Positions 26,220-35,065 of a stretch of DNA of 64,000 nucleotides are shown here, one piece after another; position 1 is the first letter of the stretch, and every line of letters starts with the position of its first letter. The translations under genes and the position numbers were made by a program. Source of the stretch: Blautia sp. GTDB lineage: Bacteria > Bacillota > Clostridia > Lachnospirales > Lachnospiraceae. The stretch covers positions 62,001-126,000 of the forward strand of contig JAETNR010000003.1 of NCBI GenBank assembly GCA_021772055.1, written 5' to 3'. The notes below the pieces were generated by a model, which searched no databases, had not been told where the DNA came from, and was given only the letters and a program-made list of their open reading frames with translations.

Positions 26220-27863
26220 ATGGGGAAAAAAATTGTTAATATTGTGCTTTTTTTAGCTGTACTTGCCGCTGCAGTGGGGATGACCATTTATGTGGGACAG
26301 GGCGCTGCAGGAGTCATGATTTATAATTTTGTATTCCTTGGTGTTATGGTTATTTTATATTTGGCAGGCATGATCGGCGGAATGTTCCGCATGAGTGCTA
26401 TTTCGGATGCGCTTTCCAGTGCTACGGAAGAGATTTCCGGTATTTTTAAAACAACCGGAAAAGTAGCCACAGAGAAGCTGGTTCATTTAAATGATATTTT
26501 TAATCATACATATCTTGACGGGAAAATGGAGAATTTCACAGACAGTGTGTCAAGAAGTGAGGAAGGAATCGGAGAGATTGAGGAGTATCTCAATGAAGAG
26601 GAGCTTGATAATCACATTCACAAACGGCTTCTGGAGATGATCCCGGATATTTTTACCAGCCTTGGTATCCTTGGAACCTTTGTAGGTCTTGTATGGGGGC
26701 TGAAGAACTTTGCACCCAATGATTACGAAGCAATGACCAGCTCTGTTGCTTCGCTTGTAGATGGTATCAAGGTTGCTTTCCTTACTTCCATATACGGAAT
26801 TGCCCTGTCTATTATCTATACTTTTGGAATGAAAAGCGAATACTCTGCCATGACAGAAAACCTTCGGGCATTTCTGGAGAAATTTCATTCCTGCGTCATG
26901 CCCACTGCAGAGAATGAATCACGCAACCTTCTGGTTTCCAGTCAGAAGAACCAGACTGCAGCTATGGAGCAGATGGCAGAACAGTTTTCCGTGCAGATGG
27001 CGGACAGCTTTGAAAAGGTCATTACGCCTACCTTTGTAAAAATGAACGAATCTTTGGATATGCTTGCAACATCTGTGCTTCGCTGTCAGAAGGATGCAGT
27101 GAAGGATATCCTGGATGTATTTTTAAAGGAGATGCATTCTTCTTTCAATTTTCAGTTTAAGGATTTCACTGATTCGCTGGAGAAGCTTAAGAAGGCGCAG
27201 AATGATAATGCCGCATATACCAGCGAGCTGTACCAGACGATGACCCGCCAGCTTACGGATTCTTATATGAAGCAGGAGCGTATGATGCGGTCTCTCATGG
27301 AAGAGATGACGAATACCCAGGGCAAATATATGGATACAGCCAGCCGGATCCTTCAGGATAACAGAGAGATTCAGAAAATGCAGCAGGCGGACTATCAGCA
27401 TATTGCGGATTATATGAAGGATGCAGAAAGATCCTCAGCGAAATTCTGGGTGGCATGTAATCAGACTATGCAGAAGTATGTGGAGTCTGCATCCAGTACG
27501 GTAGAACATATTTCTTCTAACAGTCAGGCAAGCGAAGAGGTTCTTCGCTCCAATAAACGTCTGATTGAGGAATTCAATTCCAGAATGGGCGAATTTATGG
27601 AATATCAGAAAAAATCCTACCAGACCATGGATCAGGTGCGTGCTCTCCTTACAGATATTACTGTGGCCAAGAACAGCAAGGATGTTTACCTGTCAGGCGG
27701 AAATCTGTCTGCCCAGAACAGCAGCAGGGAGACCCTGAGACAGATGCAGAGTATGTTTGAGGAACAGAATGAACGTCAGCAGGCAGCACTTGATGAAATG
27801 TCCAAAAGCATTAAGGATCTTTCCAGAAATGCACAGAAGGGTAAATTCAGTATATTCAAATAA
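26220..27863 (+). CDS. MotA/TolQ/ExbB-type proton channel protein with long cytoplasmic tail (ZorA-like)
   Basis: The protein of 547 aa has membrane helices at about residues 5-24 and 32-52, a cytosolic loop, then helices at about 142-161 (SLGILGTFVGLVWGL, the MotA/TolQ TM3 signature) and 184-203 (VAFLTSIYGIALSIIYTFG). A cytoplasmic tail of about 340 residues made of long helices follows. This layout, with a tail far longer than in TolQ or ExbB, is that of ZorA in Zorya defence systems. The next gene encodes the MotB/ZorB-like partner. AGGAGG at 26208-26213 fits ATG 26220; an ATG 15 nt earlier contains the ribosome site itself. No defence effector gene is adjacent, so the role stays open. Confidence 0.8.
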   Translation: MGKKIVNIVLFLAVLAAAVGMTIYVGQGAAGVMIYNFVFLGVMVILYLAGMIGGMFRMSAISDALSSATEEISGIFKTTGKVATEKLVHLNDIFNHTYLDGKMENFTDSVSRSEEGIGEIEEYLNEEELDNHIHKRLLEMIPDIFTSLGILGTFVGLVWGLKNFAPNDYEAMTSSVASLVDGIKVAFLTSIYGIALSIIYTFGMKSEYSAMTENLRAFLEKFHSCVMPTAENESRNLLVSSQKNQTAAMEQMAEQFSVQMADSFEKVITPTFVKMNESLDMLATSVLRCQKDAVKDILDVFLKEMHSSFNFQFKDFTDSLEKLKKAQNDNAAYTSELYQTMTRQLTDSYMKQERMMRSLMEEMTNTQGKYMDTASRILQDNREIQKMQQADYQHIADYMKDAERSSAKFWVACNQTMQKYVESASSTVEHISSNSQASEEVLRSNKRLIEEFNSRMGEFMEYQKKSYQTMDQVRALLTDITVAKNSKDVYLSGGNLSAQNSSRETLRQMQSMFEEQNERQQAALDEMSKSIKDLSRNAQKGKFSIFK

Positions 27864-27875
27864 AAGGAGAGACGC

Positions 27876-28829
27876 ATGCGCAGAAGAAAAAAATCAGATA
27901 ACGGAGGATTTAATATCTGGCGTTCTTATTCCGATATGATGGCGGGTGTCCTGCTTCTTTTTGTCCTGATTATGTGTGTTACTTTATTCCAGGCCCAGAA
28001 AAGCTATAATGACAGCATCAAGGAGCGTGATGAAAAAATCGCCCTGCAGGAACAATATACCCTGGAACTTCTTGCACAGCAAAACGCTCTGGAAGAAAAA
28101 GAGGGACTGCTAAAAAATCAGGATGAGCAGCTGAAATCCCAGGATGAAAAACTGGAGGAGCAGAAGCTTCTTCTCGCAGAACTGGCCGCCAAGCTGAAGG
28201 AACAGGAGAAAACGCTGAATGCACAGCAGACTTCCCTGGATGAAAAGACTGCCCTTCTGAAAGATCAGCAGGCGCAGATCGACCAGATCATCGGCGTAAA
28301 AGCCGAAGTAGTAGAATCCTTAAGAAAAGAATTTGCAAAAAACAATGTAAATGTAGATATTGATTCCCAAACAGGTGCATTGGCACTGGATGCAAACGTG
28401 ATGTTTGACTATAATGAAGCAGAGCTTACAGAAGAGGGAAAATCTGCTTTGGAGCAGGTTCTTCCTATCTATTGTAAAGTGCTTCTGGAAGAAGAGCATA
28501 TGCCTTATCTGGCGGAAATCATTATTGATGGATATACGGATACGGACGGTGACTACAGCTACAATCTGGAACTTTCCCAGCAGCGTTCTCTTGCAGTTGC
28601 CCAGTACCTTCTGGATATCCAGTATGAGTTTTTGAATGATTCCCAGATTAAGAGCCTGGAGAATTACCTGACAGTCAATGGCCATTCCATGGCAAACCCG
28701 ATTCTGGATGCAGAGGGAAACGTGGATAAAGATGCTTCCCGCCGTGTAGAGGTGAAGTTCCGTCTGAAAGATGATGAAATGATCAGTGAACTGAATAAGA
28801 TCATGTCAGATGTAAGTTCCGGAGAATAA
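27876..28829 (+). CDS. MotB/ZorB-like protein: membrane helix, coiled coil and OmpA domain
   Basis: The 317-aa protein has one membrane helix at about residues 18-38 containing the SYSDMMAGVLLLFVLIM pattern; the Asp matches the proton-carrying Asp of MotB and ZorB. A coiled coil of about 95 residues (near 45-140) is built of related heptads such as LKNQDEQLKSQDEKLEEQK. An OmpA/MotB peptidoglycan-binding domain follows: VMFDYNEAELTEEGKSAL, IDGYTDTDGDYSYNLELS, then QQRSLAVAQYL and DASRRVEVKFR. It should form the stator plug with the MotA-like protein encoded 12 nt upstream and anchor it to the cell wall. Confidence 0.85.
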   Translation: MRRRKKSDNGGFNIWRSYSDMMAGVLLLFVLIMCVTLFQAQKSYNDSIKERDEKIALQEQYTLELLAQQNALEEKEGLLKNQDEQLKSQDEKLEEQKLLLAELAAKLKEQEKTLNAQQTSLDEKTALLKDQQAQIDQIIGVKAEVVESLRKEFAKNNVNVDIDSQTGALALDANVMFDYNEAELTEEGKSALEQVLPIYCKVLLEEEHMPYLAEIIIDGYTDTDGDYSYNLELSQQRSLAVAQYLLDIQYEFLNDSQIKSLENYLTVNGHSMANPILDAEGNVDKDASRRVEVKFRLKDDEMISELNKIMSDVSSGE

Positions 28830-28834
28830 GCAAT

Positions 28835-29518
28835 ATGAAGAATCAAAATAAGAAAATGCCGATACTTCTTGGAATCGTCCTTTGCCTGTGTATCGCAGCA
28901 GGTGCCGGATATCTGCTGCGAAACGCTTACCTCCTGAAAAAGGATAACAGGCAGCTGGACGAGCAGTTTACAAAGGAACTGGAAGAAAGCCAAAAGACCA
29001 TAGATCAGTTGAAGGAACAGAAAGCAGAGCTGGAGACAGATATTCAAAAAGTGGAAGAAGAGAGGAACCATGTTTCAATAGAAGAATCTCAGCAGACCCG
29101 GGAACCTTCCGAACCAACCCCGATCCCTCTCCGTGCCGGGATCCTGGATTGTCAGCCCGGAGAAATTCTGCCTGCGGAAACTTTATATCTGGATAACCCG
29201 GGAATCTATTTCACTGCTTCCCCTATTCCGGAAGGAGAGGAGATCTGCCTGCGGATCATGGATCTGCTGCCCGGGGACGCTGACTCTGTCCCCTTCGGGA
29301 ATCTTCGGTATTTAAAGATGCCGTATTATCAGCAAAATGGAGAAATCCATGTGGGAGAGATGGTGGTAACTTCTGCACTGTCTCAGACAGTACTGGATAC
29401 TTTTTTAGATCTTTTTCAGAAAAAGCAGTCATTTCCGTCCATGGAACTGAAAGACAATCTGTGGATAGAAGAAACAGATCTGGCTCATATTACAGAAACA
29501 TATTTATCAAGTGAATAG
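28835..29518 (+). CDS. Single-pass membrane protein with degenerate M15-peptidase-like N-domain, third gene of motor operon
   Basis: The 227-aa protein has a membrane helix at about residues 9-29, a coiled coil at about 33-75, a Pro-rich hinge and an exported domain. The segment with NLRYLKMPYYQQNGEIHVGE and the following helix (ALSQTVLDTFLDLFQKK) resembles, from memory, the N-terminal part of Lachnospiraceae VanY/M15-type peptidases, where LRYL...YYDFNG..Q.GE precedes the zinc-binding region. The zinc motifs HxxGxAxD and ExxH are missing here, so it is probably not a peptidase. It begins 5 nt after the MotB-like gene and ends before a terminator, so it belongs to the same operon. Function unknown; a wall-binding accessory is inference. 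Confidence 0.65.
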   Translation: MKNQNKKMPILLGIVLCLCIAAGAGYLLRNAYLLKKDNRQLDEQFTKELEESQKTIDQLKEQKAELETDIQKVEEERNHVSIEESQQTREPSEPTPIPLRAGILDCQPGEILPAETLYLDNPGIYFTASPIPEGEEICLRIMDLLPGDADSVPFGNLRYLKMPYYQQNGEIHVGEMVVTSALSQTVLDTFLDLFQKKQSFPSMELKDNLWIEETDLAHITETYLSSE

Positions 29519-29530
29519 CATCTTCTGAAC

Positions 29531-29570
29531 AGCCTGCCGGGTATTTTTTTCCGGGCAGGCTTTCTTTTTG
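29531..29570 (+). terminator. Terminator of the MotA/MotB-like operon
   Basis: AGCCTGCCGGG and CCGGGCAGGCT form a stem around a T-rich loop, followed by TTCTTTTT. Confidence 0.85.
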
Positions 29571-29751
29571 GAAAAAAGGAAAGTGTTAAAAAATGGAGCC
29601 GGGATTGTTGAAAATCAGAGAAATCACAATATTTGTTTGTTGCCCGGGAGAATTTTTTTTTATAGAGTACTGTTAGTACAAAAAATGTGGGAAAGAGGAG
29701 TGTGTTTACAATGACAAAGTTACATATGATATGCGATACAGGGAGGCTTTT

Positions 29752-31974
29752 ATGAGTTATCAGGTAATCTTTAAACAATACAAAGAAAGTACTCCGGTAA
29801 AAGAAGAACGATGGAGTCCGGAAGAAAGAACCGGGGAACAGGTGAAAGATTTCCGTGAATTTCCGGTAAGGATCCACTTCCGTTTCAGCAGCCGGGAAGA
29901 CAGGGAGAGTGTGCTTCTGGAAGCGGAGCTTTTGGAAAAATTACAGGAACCTGTGTCTCTCGCTTTGGAATATAAAAAAGAAAACTGGAAAAAAACGGAA
30001 TATGTCTTTATGCCGGGCGCAGTGTATGATGGAAACCGTATGAAAAGTATGAAAATTCCGTATCCGCCCTATCATGCAGGCATGATGGATGGCAGGTGGG
30101 ATTCAGTCATTACGGATATTCCTCATCTTGACAGAGAAAAGGCAGAATCCAGGATTCAGTTTCGTTCCGGAGATATGACGACTCCGGCGATGGGATATTA
30201 CGACGGAGAAAAAGACGGAGGAGAGATCCTTCTTGCAAAACATGAAATAAACGGCGAGTACACCGGATTTACGGTGGAAGAAACAGAAAATGCTGCTGCC
30301 TTCCGTGTTCAGGTTCCGGCTGTAAGGGAAGAAAAGAAATATTATTTCGGCGAACTCCCGGATGGTTCCGGCTTTTATCCTACCTGTGATTACGCTTCTG
30401 ATGACAGAGGGATGATTTTGAAACAGGGAGAGAAGATCCGTTTTGAGGTACGCAAATATCGGATCGCGTCACAGACAATTCCGGAATACCTGAAAAAATG
30501 TAATGTACTTCGCGAGGATATGGAAGAAGGAACGGACTTTTGCAGTATTCCCTTCTCTGCCGCCTATGATGCGGTGAAGGCGAAATATGAGAAATATAAT
30601 TTCACAGAAGAGGGATATTACCGCGTAGGAACGGAAACCGAGGTGCCTCCTGCCTACTGGCAGGCAGGATGGGTGGGCGGGGGAATGAATACCTGCTCCT
30701 TCCTGAGAGAGGACCATGGAATTGCCCGCGAACAGTCGTTAAGTACATTGAAGTTTATCATAGAGCATCTTCAGCAGGAAAGCGGCTGGTATGTACCGAT
30801 GTATGCAAAAGGAAAAAGGTACGGCGATAACTTCCAGGATGATGGAAGCAATATTTCCCTTACAAGGAAGAATGGGGATATGGTCTATTTCCTTTTGAAA
30901 CAGGCAATGGAACTGAAAAACCAAAAGGAAATGCTTCCCGGTTTGGAAGAAAGTATCCGGCTTCAGGCAGATGCATTTGTACGGTTTTTCCGAAAGAACG
31001 GTCAGCTTGGCCAGTTTGTGGATACAGATAGGGATACGCTGCTGCAGGGCGGAACTGCCTGTGCAGCCATTGTCCCAGCAGCGCTGGCGCTGGCCTATGA
31101 ATATTTTGGAGAAGAAGCTTATCTGACGACTGCGGAAGCGCTTGGAGAGCTTTATGACAGGGAATTTCTTCAGAAAGGTGTGTTGAACGGCGGGCCCGGA
31201 GAAATCTGCCAGGCTCCTGACAGTGAATCTGCTTTCGCCTTTCTGGAATCCTGCGTCCAGCTCTATGAAACCACAGGAAAAGAGATCTGGCTTTCCAGGG
31301 CAAAAGAAGCCTTCGAGCTGGCGATTACGTGGGTGGTAAGCTATGACTTCCATTTTCCAAAGGAAAGCACAGCGGCAGGCCTGGGCGCCCATACAAGGGG
31401 AACGGTTTTTGCCAATGCCCAGAATAAGCATTCTGCTCCGGGAATCTGTACACTTTCTGGAAATTCCATGCTGAAGCTTTACCGATTTACAGGGGATACC
31501 AGGTATCTTACCTGGATGAGCAGGATCAGCCATGCGCTTTCCCAGTTCGTGTCACTTGAAAACCGTCCGGTCTATACTCTGGCGGGAAAAAATCTGCCTT
31601 CCGGATACTTTAATGAGCGTGTACAGACCTGCGACTGGGAGGGAAAAGAAACCATAGGGGAGTTTCTTTACGGTTCCAACTGGCCGGAAGTTACCATGCT
31701 TCTTACTTACACAGAAATCCCGGGAATTTATGTGGACTCTGAGAAGGAACTGATCTGGTGCTCTGACCATGTGAATGTGAAAGCAGAGTTTTGGAAAAAT
31801 GAAGAGGATGAGTTTTGTCTGAAAATCACCAATCCTTCGGATTATGACGCAAAAGTGACCCTTCTGGTGGACGGAGACCGGAATCAGAAACTGGGACATT
31901 TGTATTTCCACAGGATGGAACAGATTGAAATAAAAGCAGGAGAAGAAGTCATAAAAAAGGGGAAAAAACAATGA
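29752..31974 (+). CDS. Six-hairpin glycosidase-like protein, unknown specificity
   Basis: The protein of about 740 aa has no signal peptide. The first 240 residues are beta-rich; residues about 300-640 look like an (alpha/alpha)6 barrel with helix-loop patterns typical of six-hairpin glycosidases (PPAYWQAGWVGGGMN, then DGSNISLTRKNGDMVYFLL, then GGTACAAIVPAALALAYEYF). A C-terminal beta segment follows. I do not recognise a named GH family. ATG 29752 is chosen because GGGAGG lies 5 nt upstream. The stop overlaps the ATG of a UroD-like gene by 4 nt, so both products are made together. An intracellular hydrolase acting on an imported glycoside is the likely role. Confidence 0.65.
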   Translation: MSYQVIFKQYKESTPVKEERWSPEERTGEQVKDFREFPVRIHFRFSSREDRESVLLEAELLEKLQEPVSLALEYKKENWKKTEYVFMPGAVYDGNRMKSMKIPYPPYHAGMMDGRWDSVITDIPHLDREKAESRIQFRSGDMTTPAMGYYDGEKDGGEILLAKHEINGEYTGFTVEETENAAAFRVQVPAVREEKKYYFGELPDGSGFYPTCDYASDDRGMILKQGEKIRFEVRKYRIASQTIPEYLKKCNVLREDMEEGTDFCSIPFSAAYDAVKAKYEKYNFTEEGYYRVGTETEVPPAYWQAGWVGGGMNTCSFLREDHGIAREQSLSTLKFIIEHLQQESGWYVPMYAKGKRYGDNFQDDGSNISLTRKNGDMVYFLLKQAMELKNQKEMLPGLEESIRLQADAFVRFFRKNGQLGQFVDTDRDTLLQGGTACAAIVPAALALAYEYFGEEAYLTTAEALGELYDREFLQKGVLNGGPGEICQAPDSESAFAFLESCVQLYETTGKEIWLSRAKEAFELAITWVVSYDFHFPKESTAAGLGAHTRGTVFANAQNKHSAPGICTLSGNSMLKLYRFTGDTRYLTWMSRISHALSQFVSLENRPVYTLAGKNLPSGYFNERVQTCDWEGKETIGEFLYGSNWPEVTMLLTYTEIPGIYVDSEKELIWCSDHVNVKAEFWKNEEDEFCLKITNPSDYDAKVTLLVDGDRNQKLGHLYFHRMEQIEIKAGEEVIKKGKKQ

Positions 31975-33002
31975 CAAAGAAAGAACGTGTTTTGGCAGCA
32001 ATCCATCATCAGGAGCCTGATAAAATTCCAAAGGGAGAGCTTTATATTCAGCCGCAGATTGCCAATAAGCTTCTTGGAAAAGAATATCCGCTGGATCATC
32101 AGTGCTTTGAAAGAGACAAGGCAGTGAGGGAGCTTCTGTGTATGGATGTGATCAATGTGGGTGACTGGCCTGAGTGGCAGATCGGAGAGACAGAGGACGG
32201 TAAAAAAATTGTAAAAAGCGTTTACGGACAGACGTTTTTGGTAGGAGACGAGAGTAAATGCCTTTTGCATCCCCCTCTTGATATTGAAGATGCAGAAGAA
32301 TATGAGGAGCCGGATATTTCCAAAGTAACCGGGGAACTGGTAGAGCGCTATGCAAAGGAAACGGATTTTTTTGTATTTGCCCAGATCGGCGGTCCTATTT
32401 CCATGCTCAATGAAATGTTTCCTATGGAGGATTACATGGTAAACTGTATTACTTATCCGGAGGAAACGCGGATGATCTCAGAAAAGGTAATTGCTTATGA
32501 AATCAAAAAGGCAAAGCTTTTTATTGATAAAGGCGCAGATGGAATCCTCATTGCTGACGATATGGCTTTTAATACGGGAACCTTTCTTCCGCCCTATGTG
32601 ATGGAGGAGAATGTGTATCCGTTTTATAAACAGATGGTGCAGGAAATCAAAGCTTACAGGGATGTTCCGGTTTTTATTCACAGTGATGGAAATTTGAATA
32701 AGGTGATGGACGATCTTGTCGAATGCGGCTTTGACGGAATACAGTCTCTGCAGCCCTCCGCAGGAATGGATATTGGAGAAATCAAAGAGAAATACGGGGA
32801 CAGGCTGTGCCTGTGGGGAAATATTGATCTTGATTACATTATGTGCTTCGGTTCCACGGAAGAAGTTCGGGAGGATGTGAGAAGAACCATCGAGATTGCT
32901 TCTCCGGGAGGGGGATTTATCTTATCTACCTGCAATACCATGGTAGATATCATTCCTCCGGAAAACATTCTGGCAATGATCCGTGAAGCGGAAAAACATT
33001 GA
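31971..33002 (+). CDS. UroD-superfamily protein, putative corrinoid-type methyltransferase (paralogue 1)
   Basis: The 343-aa TIM-barrel protein begins MTKKERVLAAIHHQEPDKIP, the N-terminus shared by the MtaA/CmuA-like branch of the UroD superfamily. VFIHSDGNLNKVMDDLVECG holds the conserved His, and LSTCNTMVDIIPPENI the late Cys. In MtaA the zinc site is H-x-C...C; here the middle ligand is Asp (H-x-D). It lacks the Arg-rich N-terminus of true uroporphyrinogen decarboxylase, so heme synthesis is unlikely. It overlaps the upstream glycosidase-like gene by ATGA, suggesting action on the released aglycone or methylated sugar. The methyl donor and acceptor are unknown. Confidence 0.8.
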   Translation: MTKKERVLAAIHHQEPDKIPKGELYIQPQIANKLLGKEYPLDHQCFERDKAVRELLCMDVINVGDWPEWQIGETEDGKKIVKSVYGQTFLVGDESKCLLHPPLDIEDAEEYEEPDISKVTGELVERYAKETDFFVFAQIGGPISMLNEMFPMEDYMVNCITYPEETRMISEKVIAYEIKKAKLFIDKGADGILIADDMAFNTGTFLPPYVMEENVYPFYKQMVQEIKAYRDVPVFIHSDGNLNKVMDDLVECGFDGIQSLQPSAGMDIGEIKEKYGDRLCLWGNIDLDYIMCFGSTEEVREDVRRTIEIASPGGGFILSTCNTMVDIIPPENILAMIREAEKH

Positions 33003-33008
33003 TTTGTT

Positions 33009-33048
33009 ATTCTGCCAAAATGATCCGGGTGCAGAATTAGAAGTTTTT
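33009..33048 (+). terminator. Possible terminator before the sugar ABC genes
   Basis: ATTCTGC at 33009-33015 pairs with GCAGAAT at 33031-33037; a run of seven T follows at some distance. The stem is only 7 bp, so this is a weak call. Confidence 0.4.
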
Positions 33049-33175
33049 TTCATTGGAAAACTGTGAAATCACAGGATTTGGAAGTTGAAAAATACAAGAA
33101 AATAGGTTAACAATAGAGACAGGCGCAGGACCAAAGAGAAAAATCCTGCAAAGAAAAAATAAGGAGGGACAGCAA

Positions 33176-34096
33176 ATGAATAAGCGGATAGGCAGAGCCG
33201 GAAGAAAGAAAACAATGACCCTGACCGCAATGGCATTTCCGGCGGCACTGCTTCTTTTTATCTTTTCCTATGTGCCGATCGTGGGACTGGTGATCGCTTT
33301 TAAAGATTTCCGCTATGATAAAGGATTTTTGGGAAGTGAGTGGATCGGATTTAAGAACTTTGAATTTTTCTTCAGATCCAATGACGCATGGGTGGTATTG
33401 CGGAATACGATCGGATTGAATTTTCTGTTTATTGCAATGACACTTATCGTTTCCGTTGCGGTTGCTTTGGTGATGAATGAGGTACGCAGCCGCGGTGTGA
33501 TCAAGATCGTGCAGACCATCATGTTTTTTCCGTACTTTATGTCATGGGTTGTAGTCGGATATCTGCTGTATGCATATCTGCATCATGATTACGGGATCCT
33601 GAACCAGGTACTTGCCTTCTTTGGATTGCACAGTGTTTCCTGGTATGCGAAATCGGCATACTGGCCTGCCATACTGACTTTTATGTTCGTGTGGAAAAAT
33701 GCAGGATATTACAGCGTTATTTATTATGCAGGAATCATTGGGATCGACGATACTTATTATGAGGCAGCAGCACTGGACGGTGCCAGCCGCTGGCAGATGG
33801 TCTGGAAGATTACCCTGCCCATGATCAAGAGCCTGATCATTGTAATGACGATTCTTCAGATCGGACGAATTATGTACTCAGATTTTGGCCTTTTCTACAA
33901 TCTGACAAGGGATCAGGGTGCACTTTATGCAACAACGGATGTTCTTGATACTTATATTTACAGAGCGCTTCGTGTAACAGGAGATATTGGAATCGGTTCT
34001 GCTGTAGGATGTTTTCAGGCAGTGGTAGGATTTATCCTTATTATGGGATCCAATCTTATTGTCCGCAAAATTGACAGAGACAGCGCATTGTTCTAA
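33176..34096 (+). CDS. Sugar ABC transporter permease (LplB-type)
   Basis: The 306-aa membrane protein has about six helices. The N-terminal PAALLLFIFSYVPIVGLVIAF matches LplB/YtcP-type permeases for oligosaccharides. The EAA loop is YYEAAALDGASRWQMVWKITLP, with the conserved EAA...G and LP. It pairs with the permease 11 nt downstream and the binding protein at 35066. No ATPase is encoded here, which is usual since a shared MsmX-like ATPase often serves such importers. AAGGAGG precedes the ATG. Confidence 0.9.
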   Translation: MNKRIGRAGRKKTMTLTAMAFPAALLLFIFSYVPIVGLVIAFKDFRYDKGFLGSEWIGFKNFEFFFRSNDAWVVLRNTIGLNFLFIAMTLIVSVAVALVMNEVRSRGVIKIVQTIMFFPYFMSWVVVGYLLYAYLHHDYGILNQVLAFFGLHSVSWYAKSAYWPAILTFMFVWKNAGYYSVIYYAGIIGIDDTYYEAAALDGASRWQMVWKITLPMIKSLIIVMTILQIGRIMYSDFGLFYNLTRDQGALYATTDVLDTYIYRALRVTGDIGIGSAVGCFQAVVGFILIMGSNLIVRKIDRDSALF

Positions 34097-34107
34097 GGGG
34101 GATCATT

Positions 34108-34992
34108 ATGAAGAAAGACATATCATTTGGACCAAAGCTTGCGATTTACCTATTTCTGGTCTTAATTTGCCTGATCTGTGTCATTCCCATCATTACTGTA
34201 GTCTCCATTTCATTTTCCAGTGATCTGCAGATTGCAAAGGAAGGATACGGAATCTTTCCAAAAGGGTTTGTATTAGATGCTTATAAATATGTTTTTAAAG
34301 ACTCAGAAGCAATTTTACGCTCTTACGGTGTAACAATTCTGGTAACTCTTATGGGACTTGGGGGCGGACTATTGTTAAACGCCATGATCGCCTATGTACT
34401 TTCCAGAAGAGATTATGTTTACCGCAAACAACTTACCGTATTTTTGATCATCCCTATGGTACTGAACGGAGGACTGGTTCCTACCTATATTTGGATGACA
34501 AAATACCTGAATCTGAAAAATACGATCTGGGCGATGCTTCTTCCGCTTCTGATCGTACCCTGGTTCATTATTCTTCTGAGAACATTCTTCTCAGAAATAC
34601 CGTCCTCGCTTATGGAGGCAGCAACCGTGGACGGAGCGGGAGAATTTACCATCTTCTTTAAGATCGTACTTCCCCTGGCAAAACCGGCGCTGGCAACCGT
34701 AGGGATGTTTATCACGCTGAATTACTGGAATGACTGGTTCCAGCCGCTGATGTATGTTGACAACAGGGATCTGTATAATCTGCAGTACAGATTGTATATC
34801 CTTATGAGAGACGTACAGGAGATGATGAAGAACTCCGCAATTTCCGGAATGGGCATCAGTATTGCAGATATGCCTACAGAGTCCATGCGTATGGCCATGT
34901 GTGTGATTGCGGCCGGACCGATGCTGGTTATCTTCCCGTTTTTCCAGAAGTACTTTGTAAAAGGTCTTACGGTAGGCGGTGTGAAAGGTTGA
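34108..34992 (+). CDS. Sugar ABC transporter permease (second subunit, YtcP-like)
   Basis: The 294-aa integral membrane protein is of the MalG/YtcP group. It has about six helices, SISFSSDLQIAKEGYGIFPK after the first helix, and the EAA loop MEAATVDGAGEFTIFFKIVL followed by PLAKPALATVGMFITLNYWNDWFQPL. It forms a heterodimeric channel with the permease before it. Importer class and gene order (two permeases, then binding protein) are typical for uptake of complex glycosides. Confidence 0.9.
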   Translation: MKKDISFGPKLAIYLFLVLICLICVIPIITVVSISFSSDLQIAKEGYGIFPKGFVLDAYKYVFKDSEAILRSYGVTILVTLMGLGGGLLLNAMIAYVLSRRDYVYRKQLTVFLIIPMVLNGGLVPTYIWMTKYLNLKNTIWAMLLPLLIVPWFIILLRTFFSEIPSSLMEAATVDGAGEFTIFFKIVLPLAKPALATVGMFITLNYWNDWFQPLMYVDNRDLYNLQYRLYILMRDVQEMMKNSAISGMGISIADMPTESMRMAMCVIAAGPMLVIFPFFQKYFVKGLTVGGVKG

Positions 34993-35065
34993 TAAAAAGA
35001 AACAGAGAATGTAAATTGCTTTCGCAATTACAAAATAAAAAATAATTTTAAGGAGGAAACAATTC

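Noticed and set aside
28050..28290. DNA tandem repeat in the MotB-like gene
   Set aside because: The repeats are protein heptads of a coiled coil with varied codons, not a nucleotide repeat.
26128..29570. Complete Zorya defence system
   Set aside because: Only ZorA/ZorB-like genes are present; no ZorC, ZorD helicase or ZorE nuclease gene is near.
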